Shown: positions 9,059 through 17,939, counted from the first letter of the stretch. The stretch: 64,000 bases of DNA from Roseiarcus sp050012775 (GCA_050012775.1 JBEKGN010000019.1:27784-91783), one strand, 5' to 3'. Notes: generated by a model not told the origin, from the sequence alone. Made by a program: numbers and translations.

Positions 9059-9388
9059 TTAATGCGTTTGAACCGAAATGAGTCGGCGGTCTAGGGCGAA
9101 CGCCAGAGGTTCGGCGGCGCCCGGCGTAGCCGGAGCCACAGAGGCGAACGCATCGAGCGCGCGCTCGTCGGCGGACGTCTCCGTGAGGGCGCACCATTCC
9201 AGGAACGACGCGAGGTCGACGACGACGAGCTTTGCCTCGACGCCCGCCAGCGCCAAACCGAACTGAAGACCCCAGCGTGCGTCGAGCCAGTCCTCGTAAT
9301 CGCAATAGCCCGCCAATGCGCAAATCGCCGCTTGCGCGCGCTCGAATTCTTCCTCGGCGACAATTCCGACAGTGGCAATCATAATCAT
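9059..9388 (-). CDS. Conserved small hypothetical protein
   Basis: A 109-residue protein beginning MIMIATVGIVAEEEFERAQAA and containing ALAGYCDYEDWLDARWG and a LASFLEWC segment. The GGGAGAG sequence before the ATG is a good ribosome binding site. The motif order is familiar from short uncharacterised proteins in Rhizobiales; no function is known to me. It converges on the gene ending at 8953, leaving about 105 bp with nothing evident. Confidence 0.65.
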   Translation of the reverse strand: MIMIATVGIVAEEEFERAQAAICALAGYCDYEDWLDARWGLQFGLALAGVEAKLVVVDLASFLEWCALTETSADERALDAFASVAPATPGAAEPLAFALDRRLISVQTH

Positions 9389-9692
9389 AACCCACTCTCC
9401 CGAGGCAGCAAATTCTCATGCTGGTTCTAAGAAAGCTCAAATCGCAAACCTGGCCATAGGTTAAATTCGATTTATTTTTCCCCGCAATCGCGCATCGCCC
9501 TGCGATTGCTGCAACTGATCGTGAAGGTTACTCGGCATTGAGATTGTGGCCAGTGTTGGCGCACGAATTCGCTAAAATATAAGGCGTATTTGTTCGATTG
9601 ACCTCTCGCAAACTATCGGCCTAACTCCCTCGGAAAGTTGCGATCGTAATTTTCGGCCATTCCGCCAAACCGCCCTACTTACGAGTGCGCTC
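9389..9692. other. Intergenic region, AT-richer than surroundings
   Basis: No gene seen. The stretch is noticeably richer in A and T than its neighbours. TTGGCG followed after 16 bp by TATAAG near 9556-9583 is a candidate plus-strand promoter for the small gene at 9693. It also contains whatever promoter serves the minus-strand gene ending here. Nothing else is evident. Confidence 0.35.
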
Positions 9693-9950
9693 ATGCGCGA
9701 GTATTCCGTCATGCGCTTCAAACACCGCGACCAGGATCACGCGGCCGCGCGTTTCCCGCCGCCAAGCCTGTCGCGGCGCGCGCCGCCTTTCTCCTCAAAA
9801 TTCGGCATGCTCACCGCGGTGGGAAAAGGCGCCAGCCTGACCGCAGAGCAAGCCCGCCTGTGGGGAAATGCCCTCCGTTTCGTATTTGTCGTCTGTGGCT
9901 ATGCCGGGCTCGCCCTTGGCGTTCATCTTGGAGCCGCCAGCGGGTTCTGA
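9693..9950 (+). CDS. Small hypothetical protein with one C-terminal membrane segment
   Basis: An 85-residue frame whose last 25 residues (ALRFVFVVCGYAGLALGVHLG) look like one transmembrane helix, while the first half is basic and proline-rich. An internal ATG at 9711 is an alternative start. No family is recognised. A 7-bp inverted repeat (TGGGAAG/CTTCCCA, 9951-9980) directly after the stop and the AT-rich promoter-like region upstream support a real gene, but evidence is modest. Confidence 0.4.
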   Translation: MREYSVMRFKHRDQDHAAARFPPPSLSRRAPPFSSKFGMLTAVGKGASLTAEQARLWGNALRFVFVVCGYAGLALGVHLGAASGF

Positions 9951-9980
9951 TGGGAAGAAGCTTTTGAATTGAGCTTCCCA
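9951..9980 (+). terminator. Stem-loop after the small membrane protein gene
   Basis: TGGGAAG at 9951-9957 pairs with CTTCCCA at 9974-9980 over a 16-nt loop, beginning directly after the stop codon. There is no T-run, so this is only a terminator-like structure. Confidence 0.3.
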
Positions 9981-10075
9981 AATGTCGGGCGCATGCGCGA
10001 GACCGGAGCGCCTCTCAGAAGAATTTCGCGCCGTTCCCTCCATGCCTCTCGACATGCGCTCGCTCGGGGTCGCCT

Positions 10076-10687
10076 CTATAGATTGACGGCCTCGGTGAAG
10101 ATTTGTGCGGAGAGCTGGTTATCGAAAACGACCGCGATTCCGTCTTTGAAGTGTCGCACGACGCGAGCTGAAGTGTGACCAACCGTCACCGGCGAGCCGA
10201 TAGGCGGGGCGGCGGCGACATTGAGCGCGGCCCCGGGTATCGAGACGTCAATGAACGCGGCAAGATATTCTCGCCCGTCTGGGGTCTTAAGCGTCGTTTT
10301 TCGGTTACAGCGCTCGATGCGTTCATACCGGCGATTGTCTGACGCGCCGCCCACTTTGTGCTGTGTCACCCAAGCGATTTTCTTTTCGAGTTTCTGCCGT
10401 TTCGCAGCCCTCGCCTGAATCCTGACGGCGAAACAATTATCGAATTGGCGCGCGATCATCCCTTCAATTCGGCCGATCTGGTCAATGTATGCGACTACGC
10501 GTTCGCCGATAAGTCCATTGCCAAGACTTCTGCACGCGATGCCAGAGGGCGAGACGTCGATAGTCCAGCAGGGATGTTCAACACGATCGCTGAGCATGTA
10601 GCGGCCGGGAAGCGTCAGTTCGACGCGCTCATAATAGCGGCGCTCTTCGAACTTTGTCCCCAATATTGGCGCGGCGTCGCGGATCAT
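10076..10687 (-). CDS. Tandem PilZ-domain protein
   Basis: A 203-residue protein with two PilZ-like domains. The first (about 15-95) has RRYYERVEL followed by DVSPSGIA, matching the RxxxR and DxSxxG motifs that bind cyclic di-GMP. The second (about 115-200) repeats the pattern with RRYERIERC and DVSIPGAAL. Both domains therefore retain most ligand motifs, so the protein may bind c-di-GMP at two places. No signal peptide or output domain is present. The gene is isolated, so its target (motility, polysaccharide or adhesion) is unknown. Confidence 0.82.
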   Translation of the reverse strand: MIRDAAPILGTKFEERRYYERVELTLPGRYMLSDRVEHPCWTIDVSPSGIACRSLGNGLIGERVVAYIDQIGRIEGMIARQFDNCFAVRIQARAAKRQKLEKKIAWVTQHKVGGASDNRRYERIERCNRKTTLKTPDGREYLAAFIDVSIPGAALNVAAAPPIGSPVTVGHTSARVVRHFKDGIAVVFDNQLSAQIFTEAVNL

Positions 10688-11129
10688 CGTTCTCTGCCCC
10701 GAAAGCTAACGGTCTGGCTGCGCGATGGCTAGTTATCCCCAGGGTTTATCGGGAAGCCCTTTAAGCATTTGTTACACACAGAGAAGCGTTCGAGAGGCAT
10801 GGTTTAGGAATGCTATACCAAATCGCAGGCTTTAGCGGGATGCCGGTGAAGTGTTTTGTCTGGCGGGCTCGACGCCGATAAATGGGAAAGAGCGGCCAGC
10901 CGCCGTCTCATCGGCTCCGGTTTTTCGCATTGCCGGCGCGTTGAAAAATTTTCGCACGTTTCGCATGCGACAAGATTCGCGCTTGGGATCGCCGGTCGTT
11001 CGCTTTGGGGCGAGGGCGTCATGAACGGCGATCGCGCCGGAGACGCGACCTTGGGCGCGGAGGGAGCACGGGCAAGCGCGCCGAGGGTTCAAAACCCTTC
11101 TGCTCCGCGACAGCCGGCTTGACGCACGC
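10688..11129. other. Intergenic region of about 440 bp
   Basis: No convincing gene. The left part contains TTATCCCCA, one base from a DnaA box, but only one copy, so it is not an origin. The right end carries a tRNA-3'-end-like structure described separately. Short frames here have no family resemblance or ribosome binding sites. Confidence 0.4.
11063..11110 (+). other. tRNA 3'-end-like structure (possible tRNA-Ser fragment)
   Basis: GAGGG (11083-11087), loop TTCAAAA, and CCCTT (11095-11099) form a T-arm-like hairpin followed by CTGCTCC, G and CGA, resembling an acceptor strand, a serine-type discriminator base and a near-CCA end. GGAGCA at 11063-11068 can pair with TGCTCC at 11101-11106, but only 14 nt separate it from the T-arm, so D and anticodon arms are absent. 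It may be a tRNA relic, an attachment-site scar or a chance hairpin serving the gene that ends at 11130. Confidence 0.25.
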
Positions 11130-11921
11130 CTAGAACGCCAGCCGCCCGCCCACCAGCGCCAGCGTGCCGGCGAGCACCGGTCGCAGCACGCGATCGGGAA
11201 CGCGCGAGGCGAGCGCGCTGCCGATGGCGATGCCGGGGACGGAGCCGATCAGCAGGGAGGCGAGCAGCACCCAGTCGATCGAGCCGATCCACCAGTGGCC
11301 GGCGCCGGCGATCAAGGTCAAGGGCACGGCGTGGGCGATGTCGGAGCCGACGATGCGGACGGTCGGCAGTTTGGGATAGAGCATCAGCAGCGCGGTGACG
11401 CCGATGGCGCCGGCGCCGACCGAGGAGATCGAAACGAGCACGCCGAGCACGGCGCCGAGAAGCACGGTCAGCGCGGCGATTTGCCGGTCGTCGAGGCGAT
11501 CGAGCGTCGCCGCGACTTTTCGCAGCAGCCAGGCGCGAAAGATGAGCGTGATCGCCGTCACGATCAGCGCAAAGCCGAGGACTGTCGTGATCACTTCGCC
11601 GACCGATTTGGTGTCCCGGCCGAAATGCCCGAGCAGAACGAGCGTCAGCGCCGCCGCCGGCACGCTGCCCGAGGCGAGCCGGCGGGTGATCCGCCAGTCG
11701 ACCGCGCCGTTGAGGCCGTGGACCGCCGACCCGCTGATCTTGGTGAGCCCGGCGTAGAGCAGGTCCGTGCCGACGGCGGTCGCGGGATGGATGCCGAACA
11801 GCAGCACCAGCAACGGCGTCATCAACGACCCTCCGCCGACGCCGGTGAAGCCGACCAGGGCGCCGACGGCGAGGCCGGACAGCGAATAGAGAGGATTCAG
11901 TGAATGGACGAATTCGAGCAT
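11130..11921 (-). CDS. Sulfite exporter TauE/SafE (TSUP) family membrane protein
   Basis: A 263-residue polytopic membrane protein with about eight hydrophobic helices. The N-terminal repeat contains GALVGFTGVGGGSLMTPLLVLLFGIHPATAVGTDL split over the first two helices, the signature of the TSUP family, and a second related repeat starts near VLVSISSVGAGAIGVTALLMLYP. Members export sulfite, sulfoacetate or other small organic anions; the substrate here is unknown. It overlaps the end of a small upstream gene by 25 bp and probably shares its promoter. Confidence 0.88.
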   Translation of the reverse strand: MLEFVHSLNPLYSLSGLAVGALVGFTGVGGGSLMTPLLVLLFGIHPATAVGTDLLYAGLTKISGSAVHGLNGAVDWRITRRLASGSVPAAALTLVLLGHFGRDTKSVGEVITTVLGFALIVTAITLIFRAWLLRKVAATLDRLDDRQIAALTVLLGAVLGVLVSISSVGAGAIGVTALLMLYPKLPTVRIVGSDIAHAVPLTLIAGAGHWWIGSIDWVLLASLLIGSVPGIAIGSALASRVPDRVLRPVLAGTLALVGGRLAF

Positions 11922-12181
11922 GAAGACGGTTTCCGATAATGATCGCGCGGAGAATGATCCTGCGAAGTCGACGCGGTCTCGCGCCGCGTGAGCCGCCCGG
12001 TCGAGGCGGGGGGTCGCTGCGGCCCATATTTATGGAATTCAATGTCCTCGGCTCGCGGCAGGCGATCCGCGGTGAAACCGGATTCGTCGACGTCCGCCAG
12101 CGATTGGAGCCACCAGCGCAGCGCTTTCGTCCAGCCGGCGAGGCTCCGGAACAGCGAAGGCGAAACGGCGTTGTCGCTCAT
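11897..12181 (-). CDS. Small hypothetical protein upstream of the TSUP gene
   Basis: A 94-residue frame beginning MSDNAVSPSLFRSLAGWTKALRWW. GAGG stands 7 bp before the ATG, and a strong promoter-like sequence lies 40-70 bp upstream. The first 60 residues look protein-like, whereas the last 30 are Ser/Arg/Pro-rich and overlap the start of the TSUP gene. No family is recognised. It may be a short regulator or a leader gene for the exporter. Confidence 0.45.
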   Translation of the reverse strand: MSDNAVSPSLFRSLAGWTKALRWWLQSLADVDESGFTADRLPRAEDIEFHKYGPQRPPASTGRLTRRETASTSQDHSPRDHYRKPSSCSNSSIH

Positions 12182-12223
12182 CGGCGATCCTCGACAGCGA
12201 ACCCCTCAGGGAACCAAGCTATC

Positions 12224-12251
12224 AATATACAAAAATAATAGAGTGAGTCAA
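12224..12251 (-). promoter_or_regulatory. Promoter-like sequence for the small gene/TSUP unit
   Basis: On the reverse strand TTGACT (12251-12246) is followed after 16 bp by TATATT (12229-12224), close to the sigma-70 consensus. The surrounding GAGTTGACTCACTC has partial dyad symmetry overlapping the -35 element, which could be an operator. It lies about 45 bp before the ATG at 12181. Confidence 0.5.
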
Positions 12252-12358
12252 CTCATTTGGGAATCGAACGAGCGGGCGCTTATGCGCGGATGACAATTTC
12301 GCTCGGGCGGCCTAAATACGCGCGGGGCGCCCGTCGCGGCGCTCGACGAGGCCGCGCG

Positions 12359-13630
<1,272 letters not shown>

Positions 13631-13651
13631 AGAGGGCGCTCGCGGCGCCCT
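13631..13651 (+). terminator. Stem-loop after ispG
   Basis: GAGGGCGC (13631-13638) pairs perfectly with GCGCCCTC (13644-13651) over a 5-nt loop. No T-run follows, so termination would need Rho or the stem may only stabilise the end. Confidence 0.4.
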
Positions 13652-13701
13652 CGTTGCGCGGTGCGCCGTTGTCGCAGGCCCAAGCATTTCCTTGACCAAA
13701 T

Positions 13702-13716
13702 GTTCCTGATATGTTC
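13702..13716 (+). promoter_or_regulatory. Candidate LexA (SOS) box, alphaproteobacterial type
   Basis: GTTC at 13702-13705 and GTTC at 13713-13716 are separated by exactly 7 bp. GTTC-N7-GTTC is the established LexA site of alphaproteobacteria. It lies 45 bp upstream of the toxin-like gene start and just after TTGACC (13692-13697), a possible -35 element, a reasonable place for repression. Binding is inferred. Confidence 0.55.
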
Positions 13717-13760
13717 TCCTCGCCAAAGTTGGCGATTATCCGAGAACAGGGAGCACGGAT

Positions 13761-14792
13761 ATGGGCGCGGTTCCGTTCATGCGCTTTTTCCGCCTGGCCG
13801 ACGGCGGCGTCCAATGCGGCGACGACGGGCTGTTCGTCGGATCGACGCCGATCCTGCGCCGCTCGCCGCGTCCCGGCGGCGGCGGGTGGGCCGCGCGGCC
13901 GTCCGACGAACTCGAGCGCGATCTCAGCGCCTGTTACGGGCTTCCGATCGACGTCGCCGCGAAGCGCGAGGGATTGGCGGGCGTCGCGCGGGCGCTGGAG
14001 CGCGGCGATGTTGCGCTCGCCAAGATCGCGGCGCTTCTGCTGCGCTTCCCCGATCCGCCCTCGCTCGCCAAGGACGCCCCCGAGCGCGGTTCGCGCGAAC
14101 TGGCGGAACGGCTGTTCGAGAGCGGTCTGCTCAAGGAGTGGGACGAGTCGAAACACCCACGACTCGGCGGGCCGCCGAACCGCGGCCGGTTCGCGGTGAA
14201 GCCGGAGGACCAAATTCCTGCGGACTCGCCCGCGCCTTCACAGCGCTCTTTGGTGCGTGATGCGTTCAAAGCGGGCCTCCGACTGGGACGAGCGCTGATC
14301 AAGAACGCGGCGGAGGAGGCCCTGGCCGCCGGCAAGCTGGCGCTCTGGATTGCGCCGAAGGTCGCCGTCCCCATCCCGACGATCGTCGACATCCTCGACT
14401 CGAGCGAGCTCAACCGCGGCGAGCAGCAAGTCCTCGACCAATTGCGCTCCAGCCTCGATCCGCCCAAGACGCTCGAAGAGTTGCAGCAGGAGCCGACGCA
14501 GAACGTGTTGGGCTATGAGCGACACCATATCGTCGAGCAGAATCCCGACAACATCGCCAAGTCGCCCGCTGTCGAGGCGATCGAGAAGTTCGGCCGCGCG
14601 GTCATCGACGATCCCAGCAACATCGTCTGGGTTCCTCGCCTCACCCACGAGCTGATCACGGGGTATTACAACGCGATGGACGACGACGATCCGGTGGGGC
14701 GCACGCACAGGCAGGTCGTCGGCGCCTTGGACTACGCCGATCAGCGCGCGGCGGGGCTGGACGCGCTGCGTCGATACGGAGTGCTGCAATGA
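13761..14792 (+). CDS. Toxin-like protein with C-terminal HNH-type nuclease domain
   Basis: A 343-residue protein. The N-terminal 110 residues (GGVQCGDDGLFVGSTPILRR, then DELERDLSACYGLPID and ARALERGDVALAKIAALLLRFP) form a domain I remember in front of varied C-termini in Rhizobiales proteins. A linker WDESKHPRLGGPPNRGRF follows at about 140. The C-terminal 90 residues contain ERHHIVEQ, then NIVWVPRLTHELITGYYN, a His-His/Asn/His arrangement typical of HNH/endonuclease VII-fold toxins. The ATG follows GGGAG. The next gene overlaps by 4 bp and looks like an immunity protein. No secretion signal is visible. The nuclease activity and the role in competition or DNA-damage response are inferences. 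Confidence 0.72.
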   Translation: MGAVPFMRFFRLADGGVQCGDDGLFVGSTPILRRSPRPGGGGWAARPSDELERDLSACYGLPIDVAAKREGLAGVARALERGDVALAKIAALLLRFPDPPSLAKDAPERGSRELAERLFESGLLKEWDESKHPRLGGPPNRGRFAVKPEDQIPADSPAPSQRSLVRDAFKAGLRLGRALIKNAAEEALAAGKLALWIAPKVAVPIPTIVDILDSSELNRGEQQVLDQLRSSLDPPKTLEELQQEPTQNVLGYERHHIVEQNPDNIAKSPAVEAIEKFGRAVIDDPSNIVWVPRLTHELITGYYNAMDDDDPVGRTHRQVVGALDYADQRAAGLDALRRYGVLQ

Positions 14793-15559
14793 CTCCCGAA
14801 GAATACGCGACGATGCCGACCGAACGGCTGCTGCGGCTGTTCGCCGAGACCGCCAGGCAGAGCGGCGCCGGTCGGGTCTTCCAGTACGCGGGCGGTTCGG
14901 CGCCCGCCGATCTGGTTGTGCCGACGACGGCGGAAACCAAGGCGGGCTTCACGGAAAACGCCGCTATCGCGGGCGCCTTGCGCGTCAATGCGACGAAGCG
15001 CGAGATCGAGCCGTTGTTCGACAGCGACGATCCGGACGTCCGCCTGTGCGCGGCGATGTTTTTCAGCGACTTCGCCCCGGACTTGGCTCAGGCGGCGCAG
15101 CATGGCGTGATGGCCAACGTTTCGACGCGCGAGGCGCTTGCGTTGGGCCGGCGAGCCCGCCAGCCGCCGCCGCCGCGACCGACCCTGCAGGAGATGACTG
15201 ACGAGGCGCTGGTCGCGCGCTTCCAGGACGCGGCGGAGCGGCAGACCGCCTGCCGTTTCACCGAATGGCTTCACGATCCGAAAGATCTCGAGACGCGCAA
15301 CGCCGTCGTCGGCGAGTTGACCGCAATCCTCAGGGAAATGAAGCGACGGGGCATGCTGGCCAGGCTCTTGCCTTTTCTCGACAGCGCCGACGTGACGGCC
15401 CGCTTTCGCGCCGCTCAGGGATGTCTGCGTATTGCGCCGGACAAGGCGGTACCCGTGCTGGAGGGGGTCGCCGCCACGGCGGAGATGCAAACGCGGATCG
15501 CGGCGGACACCACGCTGGAGAATTGGCGCAAGGGAGTTTGCCTCGTCGACAAGCTGTAA
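14789..15559 (+). CDS. Probable immunity protein, DUF2019-like HEAT-type repeats
   Basis: A 256-residue soluble protein with two similar halves. Each begins with a helix of the type MPTERLLRLFAETARQSG or MTDEALVARFQDAAERQT, followed by a helix around TKREIEPLFDSDDPDVRLCAA or MKRRGMLARLLPFLDSADVTARFRAA, and a terminal helix. The second half resembles DUF2019, a small HEAT-like domain often encoded next to toxins. Translational coupling to the toxin-like gene (ATGA overlap) supports an immunity role by direct binding. The duplicated domain is unusual, since single-domain versions are common. Function is inferred from position and fold. Confidence 0.65.
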   Translation: MTPEEYATMPTERLLRLFAETARQSGAGRVFQYAGGSAPADLVVPTTAETKAGFTENAAIAGALRVNATKREIEPLFDSDDPDVRLCAAMFFSDFAPDLAQAAQHGVMANVSTREALALGRRARQPPPPRPTLQEMTDEALVARFQDAAERQTACRFTEWLHDPKDLETRNAVVGELTAILREMKRRGMLARLLPFLDSADVTARFRAAQGCLRIAPDKAVPVLEGVAATAEMQTRIAADTTLENWRKGVCLVDKL

Positions 15560-15640
15560 AGCCGCGCGCGTGTGGCGCGCCGGCGCCGATTGCGCTACCA
15601 AGCGCCAAAGGCGCGGGAGCCCGCGCTTCGGAGCGCGCTC

Positions 15641-16279
15641 ATGTACGAACCCCCGCTTCACCGCCAAGACGATCTCGCCGCCCAGCACGATCTGATCCGC
15701 CGCCATCCCCTCGGCCTTCTCGTCAGCCATGGGCCGCAAGGCCTCGTCGCCAATGCGATTCCGTTCCTCGTCGACGCGGGCGCCTCGAAGCTCGGCACGC
15801 TCAGCGCCCATATGGCGCGCGCCAACGGGCAATGGCGCGACCTTGCCGAGGCGGGCGAGGCGCTGGCAGTGTTTCAGGGCGCGGACCATTACGTTTCGCC
15901 GTCCTGGTACGCGACCAAGCGCGAGACCGGCAAGGTCGTGCCGACCTGGAACTACGTGATGGTCCAGGCGCGCGGGGTCGCGCGCGTGATCGAGGACGAG
16001 GCCTGGCTTCGCCGGCAGATCACCGCGCTGACGCAGTCCCAGGAATCGTCTCGCCCCGCGCCGTGGGCGGTGGGCGACGCGCCCGAGGATTTCCTCGCCG
16101 CGATGGTCAGGCAGATCGTCGGCCTCGAAATCGAGATCGTGGACATCCGCGGAAAATGGAAGGCGAGCCAGAACCGCTCCGCCGCCGACCGCGCCGGCGT
16201 CGTCGCCGGCCTCACGGCCGACGGCGACCCGCAAGCGCTGGCGATGGCGGCGATCGTGCGCGAGGCCGCCGCGAAATAA
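15641..16279 (+). CDS. paiB: FMN-binding negative transcriptional regulator, PaiB family
   Basis: A 212-residue protein of the PaiB/FMN-binding split-barrel family. The start MYEPPLHRQDDLAAQHDLIRRHPLGLLVS matches the family opening, with further conserved segments ANGQWRDL and NYVMVQARGVARVIED and a central YVSPSWYATKRETGKVVPTWNY. GGAG precedes ATG 15641. In Bacillus PaiB acts with PaiA on sporulation and degradative enzyme genes; in proteobacteria the role is mostly unstudied and no paiA lies here. The gene is probably monocistronic. Confidence 0.88.
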   Translation: MYEPPLHRQDDLAAQHDLIRRHPLGLLVSHGPQGLVANAIPFLVDAGASKLGTLSAHMARANGQWRDLAEAGEALAVFQGADHYVSPSWYATKRETGKVVPTWNYVMVQARGVARVIEDEAWLRRQITALTQSQESSRPAPWAVGDAPEDFLAAMVRQIVGLEIEIVDIRGKWKASQNRSAADRAGVVAGLTADGDPQALAMAAIVREAAAK

Positions 16280-16329
16280 GGCGTTTCGCGGGCGGGGAAG
16301 GCGCCTCGCCGTTTCTCGAAAATTAGGGC

Positions 16330-16400
16330 TTGACTTCGACGTGTCGAGATATATCTTACTGCAAGATATATCGTGAGATGTCTTATGACCGCGATATATC
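16330..16400 (+). promoter_or_regulatory. PadR promoter with three GATATATC operator repeats
   Basis: TTGACT at 16330-16335 is followed after 16 bp by TATCTT (16352-16357), a promoter-like pair. GATATATCTT (16348-16357) and AAGATATATC (16363-16372) form a perfect 10-bp inverted repeat with 5 bp between; a third GATATATC at 16393-16400 lies within CGATATATCG. The repeat covers the -10 element, so the PadR protein downstream probably represses its own gene here. Confidence 0.65.
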
Positions 16401-16430
16401 GTAACATATCTCACAGAGAAGGTAACAACA

Positions 16431-17018
16431 ATGTTTCATCGTTATTTCAAGGGATTCGATCGCGAGCGCGGCGCGCACGACGGTTTCGGCCGGGAGCACG
16501 GCTTTGGCCGGGAGCACGGCTTCGGCCGGCATGGGCGCGGCGGCGGGTTCGAGCCGCGCGAGGGACGCATGTTCGACAGCGGCGATCTCAAGCTCGTCAT
16601 TCTCGCGTTGGTGGCGGAGAAGCCGCGCCACGGCTACGAGATCATCAAGGCGCTGGAAGAGCGGGTCGGCGGCGGCTACAGCCCGAGCCCCGGCGTCGTC
16701 TATCCCACGCTGACCATGATCGAGGACATGGGCTACGCCATCGCCGCCCAGGAACAGAGCGGCCGCAAGCTCTACACGCTCACTGCCGAGGGCGAGGCGT
16801 TCCTCGCCGCCAATCGCGCCCAGGTCGATGCGATCTTCGCGCGCCTCGACGGCGTCAACGGCGACCGACGCGGCGAGATCGCCCCGTTGCTGCGCGCGAT
16901 GGAGAATTTGCGCATGGCGGTGCGCCTGCGCGTCAAGCGCCGCGACGCCACGCCCGCTCAAATCCAAGTGATCGCCGACGCGCTCGACGCGGCGGCCAAG
17001 GCGATCGAGCGGGCCTGA
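16431..17018 (+). CDS. PadR family transcriptional regulator with His/Gly-rich N-terminus
   Basis: A 195-residue regulator. Residues 1-45 are rich in Gly, His, Arg and Phe and include three near-copies of GFGREH. The winged-helix PadR domain follows (about 46-130) with DLKLVILALVAEKPRHGYEI, SPSPGVVYPTLTMIEDMGY and the wing. The C-terminal helices carry the usual PadR dimerisation region. The architecture resembles E. coli NfeR (YqjI), a nickel- and iron-responsive repressor with a metal-binding N-terminal extension, although cysteines are missing here. Three GATATATC repeats stand upstream. No ferric reductase gene accompanies it in this window. Confidence 0.85.
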   Translation: MFHRYFKGFDRERGAHDGFGREHGFGREHGFGRHGRGGGFEPREGRMFDSGDLKLVILALVAEKPRHGYEIIKALEERVGGGYSPSPGVVYPTLTMIEDMGYAIAAQEQSGRKLYTLTAEGEAFLAANRAQVDAIFARLDGVNGDRRGEIAPLLRAMENLRMAVRLRVKRRDATPAQIQVIADALDAAAKAIERA

Positions 17019-17045
17019 GCGGCCTGTCCTGAGGCCGGCGCCGCG

Positions 17046-17939
17046 CTAGACGCCGTGCGCTTTCAGCCACGTCGTCGCCTCTTTCCATGAGGCCTCGGCG
17101 TCCGCCTTGACGTAGCTCGGGCGATAGTCGGCGTAGAAGGCGTGGCCGGCGTCCGCGTAGACGATGATGCGCGAGGCGCCGCCGGCCGCCGCGAGCTTGG
17201 CTCGCATCGCTTCGATCTGATCGAGCGGGATGCTCTTGTCCATGCCTCCGTAGAGCCCGAGTACGGGAACCTTCAACTCGCCGACGACATCGGGCGGATT
17301 CTTCGGCCTGGGGTCGCTGACGGGGTAGGCGAGCGGCCCGTACCATGCGACGGCGGCTTTCAGACTCGGATTGCGCGCGGCGTAGAGCCAAGTCTGGCGC
17401 CCGCCCCAGCAGAAGCCGACGACGGCGGCGCGCGCGAGGTCGGCCGCGCCGCTCGCCCGGGCGAAGCGAAGCGTCGCGTCGAGATCGCTCGCCACCTCCG
17501 CGTCGGATTTCTTGCCGACGATGTCCACCATCAGTTTGGGGATATCCGTTTCCTTGGCGGCGTCGCCCTGGCGCGCGAAGAGCTCGGGCGCGATGGCGTA
17601 ATAGCCGAGCCGGGCCCAGCGGCGGCAGACGTCCTTGATGTGCTCGTGGACGCCGAAGATCTCGTGGACCACGACGATCGTGGGGAACGGCCCGCCGGCG
17701 GCGGGCATGGCGCGAAAGGCGGGAATGTCGGCGTCATCAGCGGGAACCTTCGCCTCGCCCGCGATCAGGCCGTCGGCGGAGGTCGTGATCGTCTGCGCCC
17801 AGACCGGGGACGCCGCGGCGCAGAAGCCGAGGCTGAGGCTCGCCTTGACCAGGGCGCGACGCGTGAGCGGCCCGCCTCCGGGCCGCAGGGAGGCGACAGG
17901 GTCCGAATCGAGCATCGCGCTGGCTCCATCGAATTGCAA
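17046..17939 (-). CDS. Dienelactone hydrolase family protein with Tat-type signal
   Basis: A 297-residue a/b-hydrolase of the dienelactone hydrolase family. An LTRRALVKASLSLGF twin-arginine-like leader ends at VWAQ near residue 49. The core has the oxyanion/glutamate motif VHEIFG, the nucleophile motif GFCWGG (Cys177) and a C-terminal DAGHAF histidine, giving a Cys-Asp-His triad. ATG 17915 would shorten the N-terminus by 8 residues and keep the signal. The family hydrolyses lactones and other esters; an exported enzyme suggests a periplasmic substrate, not chlorocatechol breakdown. It is divergent from the universal stress gene. Confidence 0.88.
   Translation of the reverse strand: MQFDGASAMLDSDPVASLRPGGGPLTRRALVKASLSLGFCAAASPVWAQTITTSADGLIAGEAKVPADDADIPAFRAMPAAGGPFPTIVVVHEIFGVHEHIKDVCRRWARLGYYAIAPELFARQGDAAKETDIPKLMVDIVGKKSDAEVASDLDATLRFARASGAADLARAAVVGFCWGGRQTWLYAARNPSLKAAVAWYGPLAYPVSDPRPKNPPDVVGELKVPVLGLYGGMDKSIPLDQIEAMRAKLAAAGGASRIIVYADAGHAFYADYRPSYVKADAEASWKEATTWLKAHGV

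Noticed and set aside
10725..10745. DnaA box / replication origin
   Set aside because: Only one near-match (TTATCCCCA) without a cluster, AT-rich unwinding region or dnaA-type neighbours.
11041..11125. Complete tRNA or permuted tmRNA gene
   Set aside because: Only a T-arm and acceptor-like pairing are present; there are no D or anticodon arms and no tag reading frame.
12257..12358. Upstream in-frame extension of ispG
   Set aside because: It encodes low-complexity Arg/Gly sequence and ATG 12359 has a better binding site and fits the family length.
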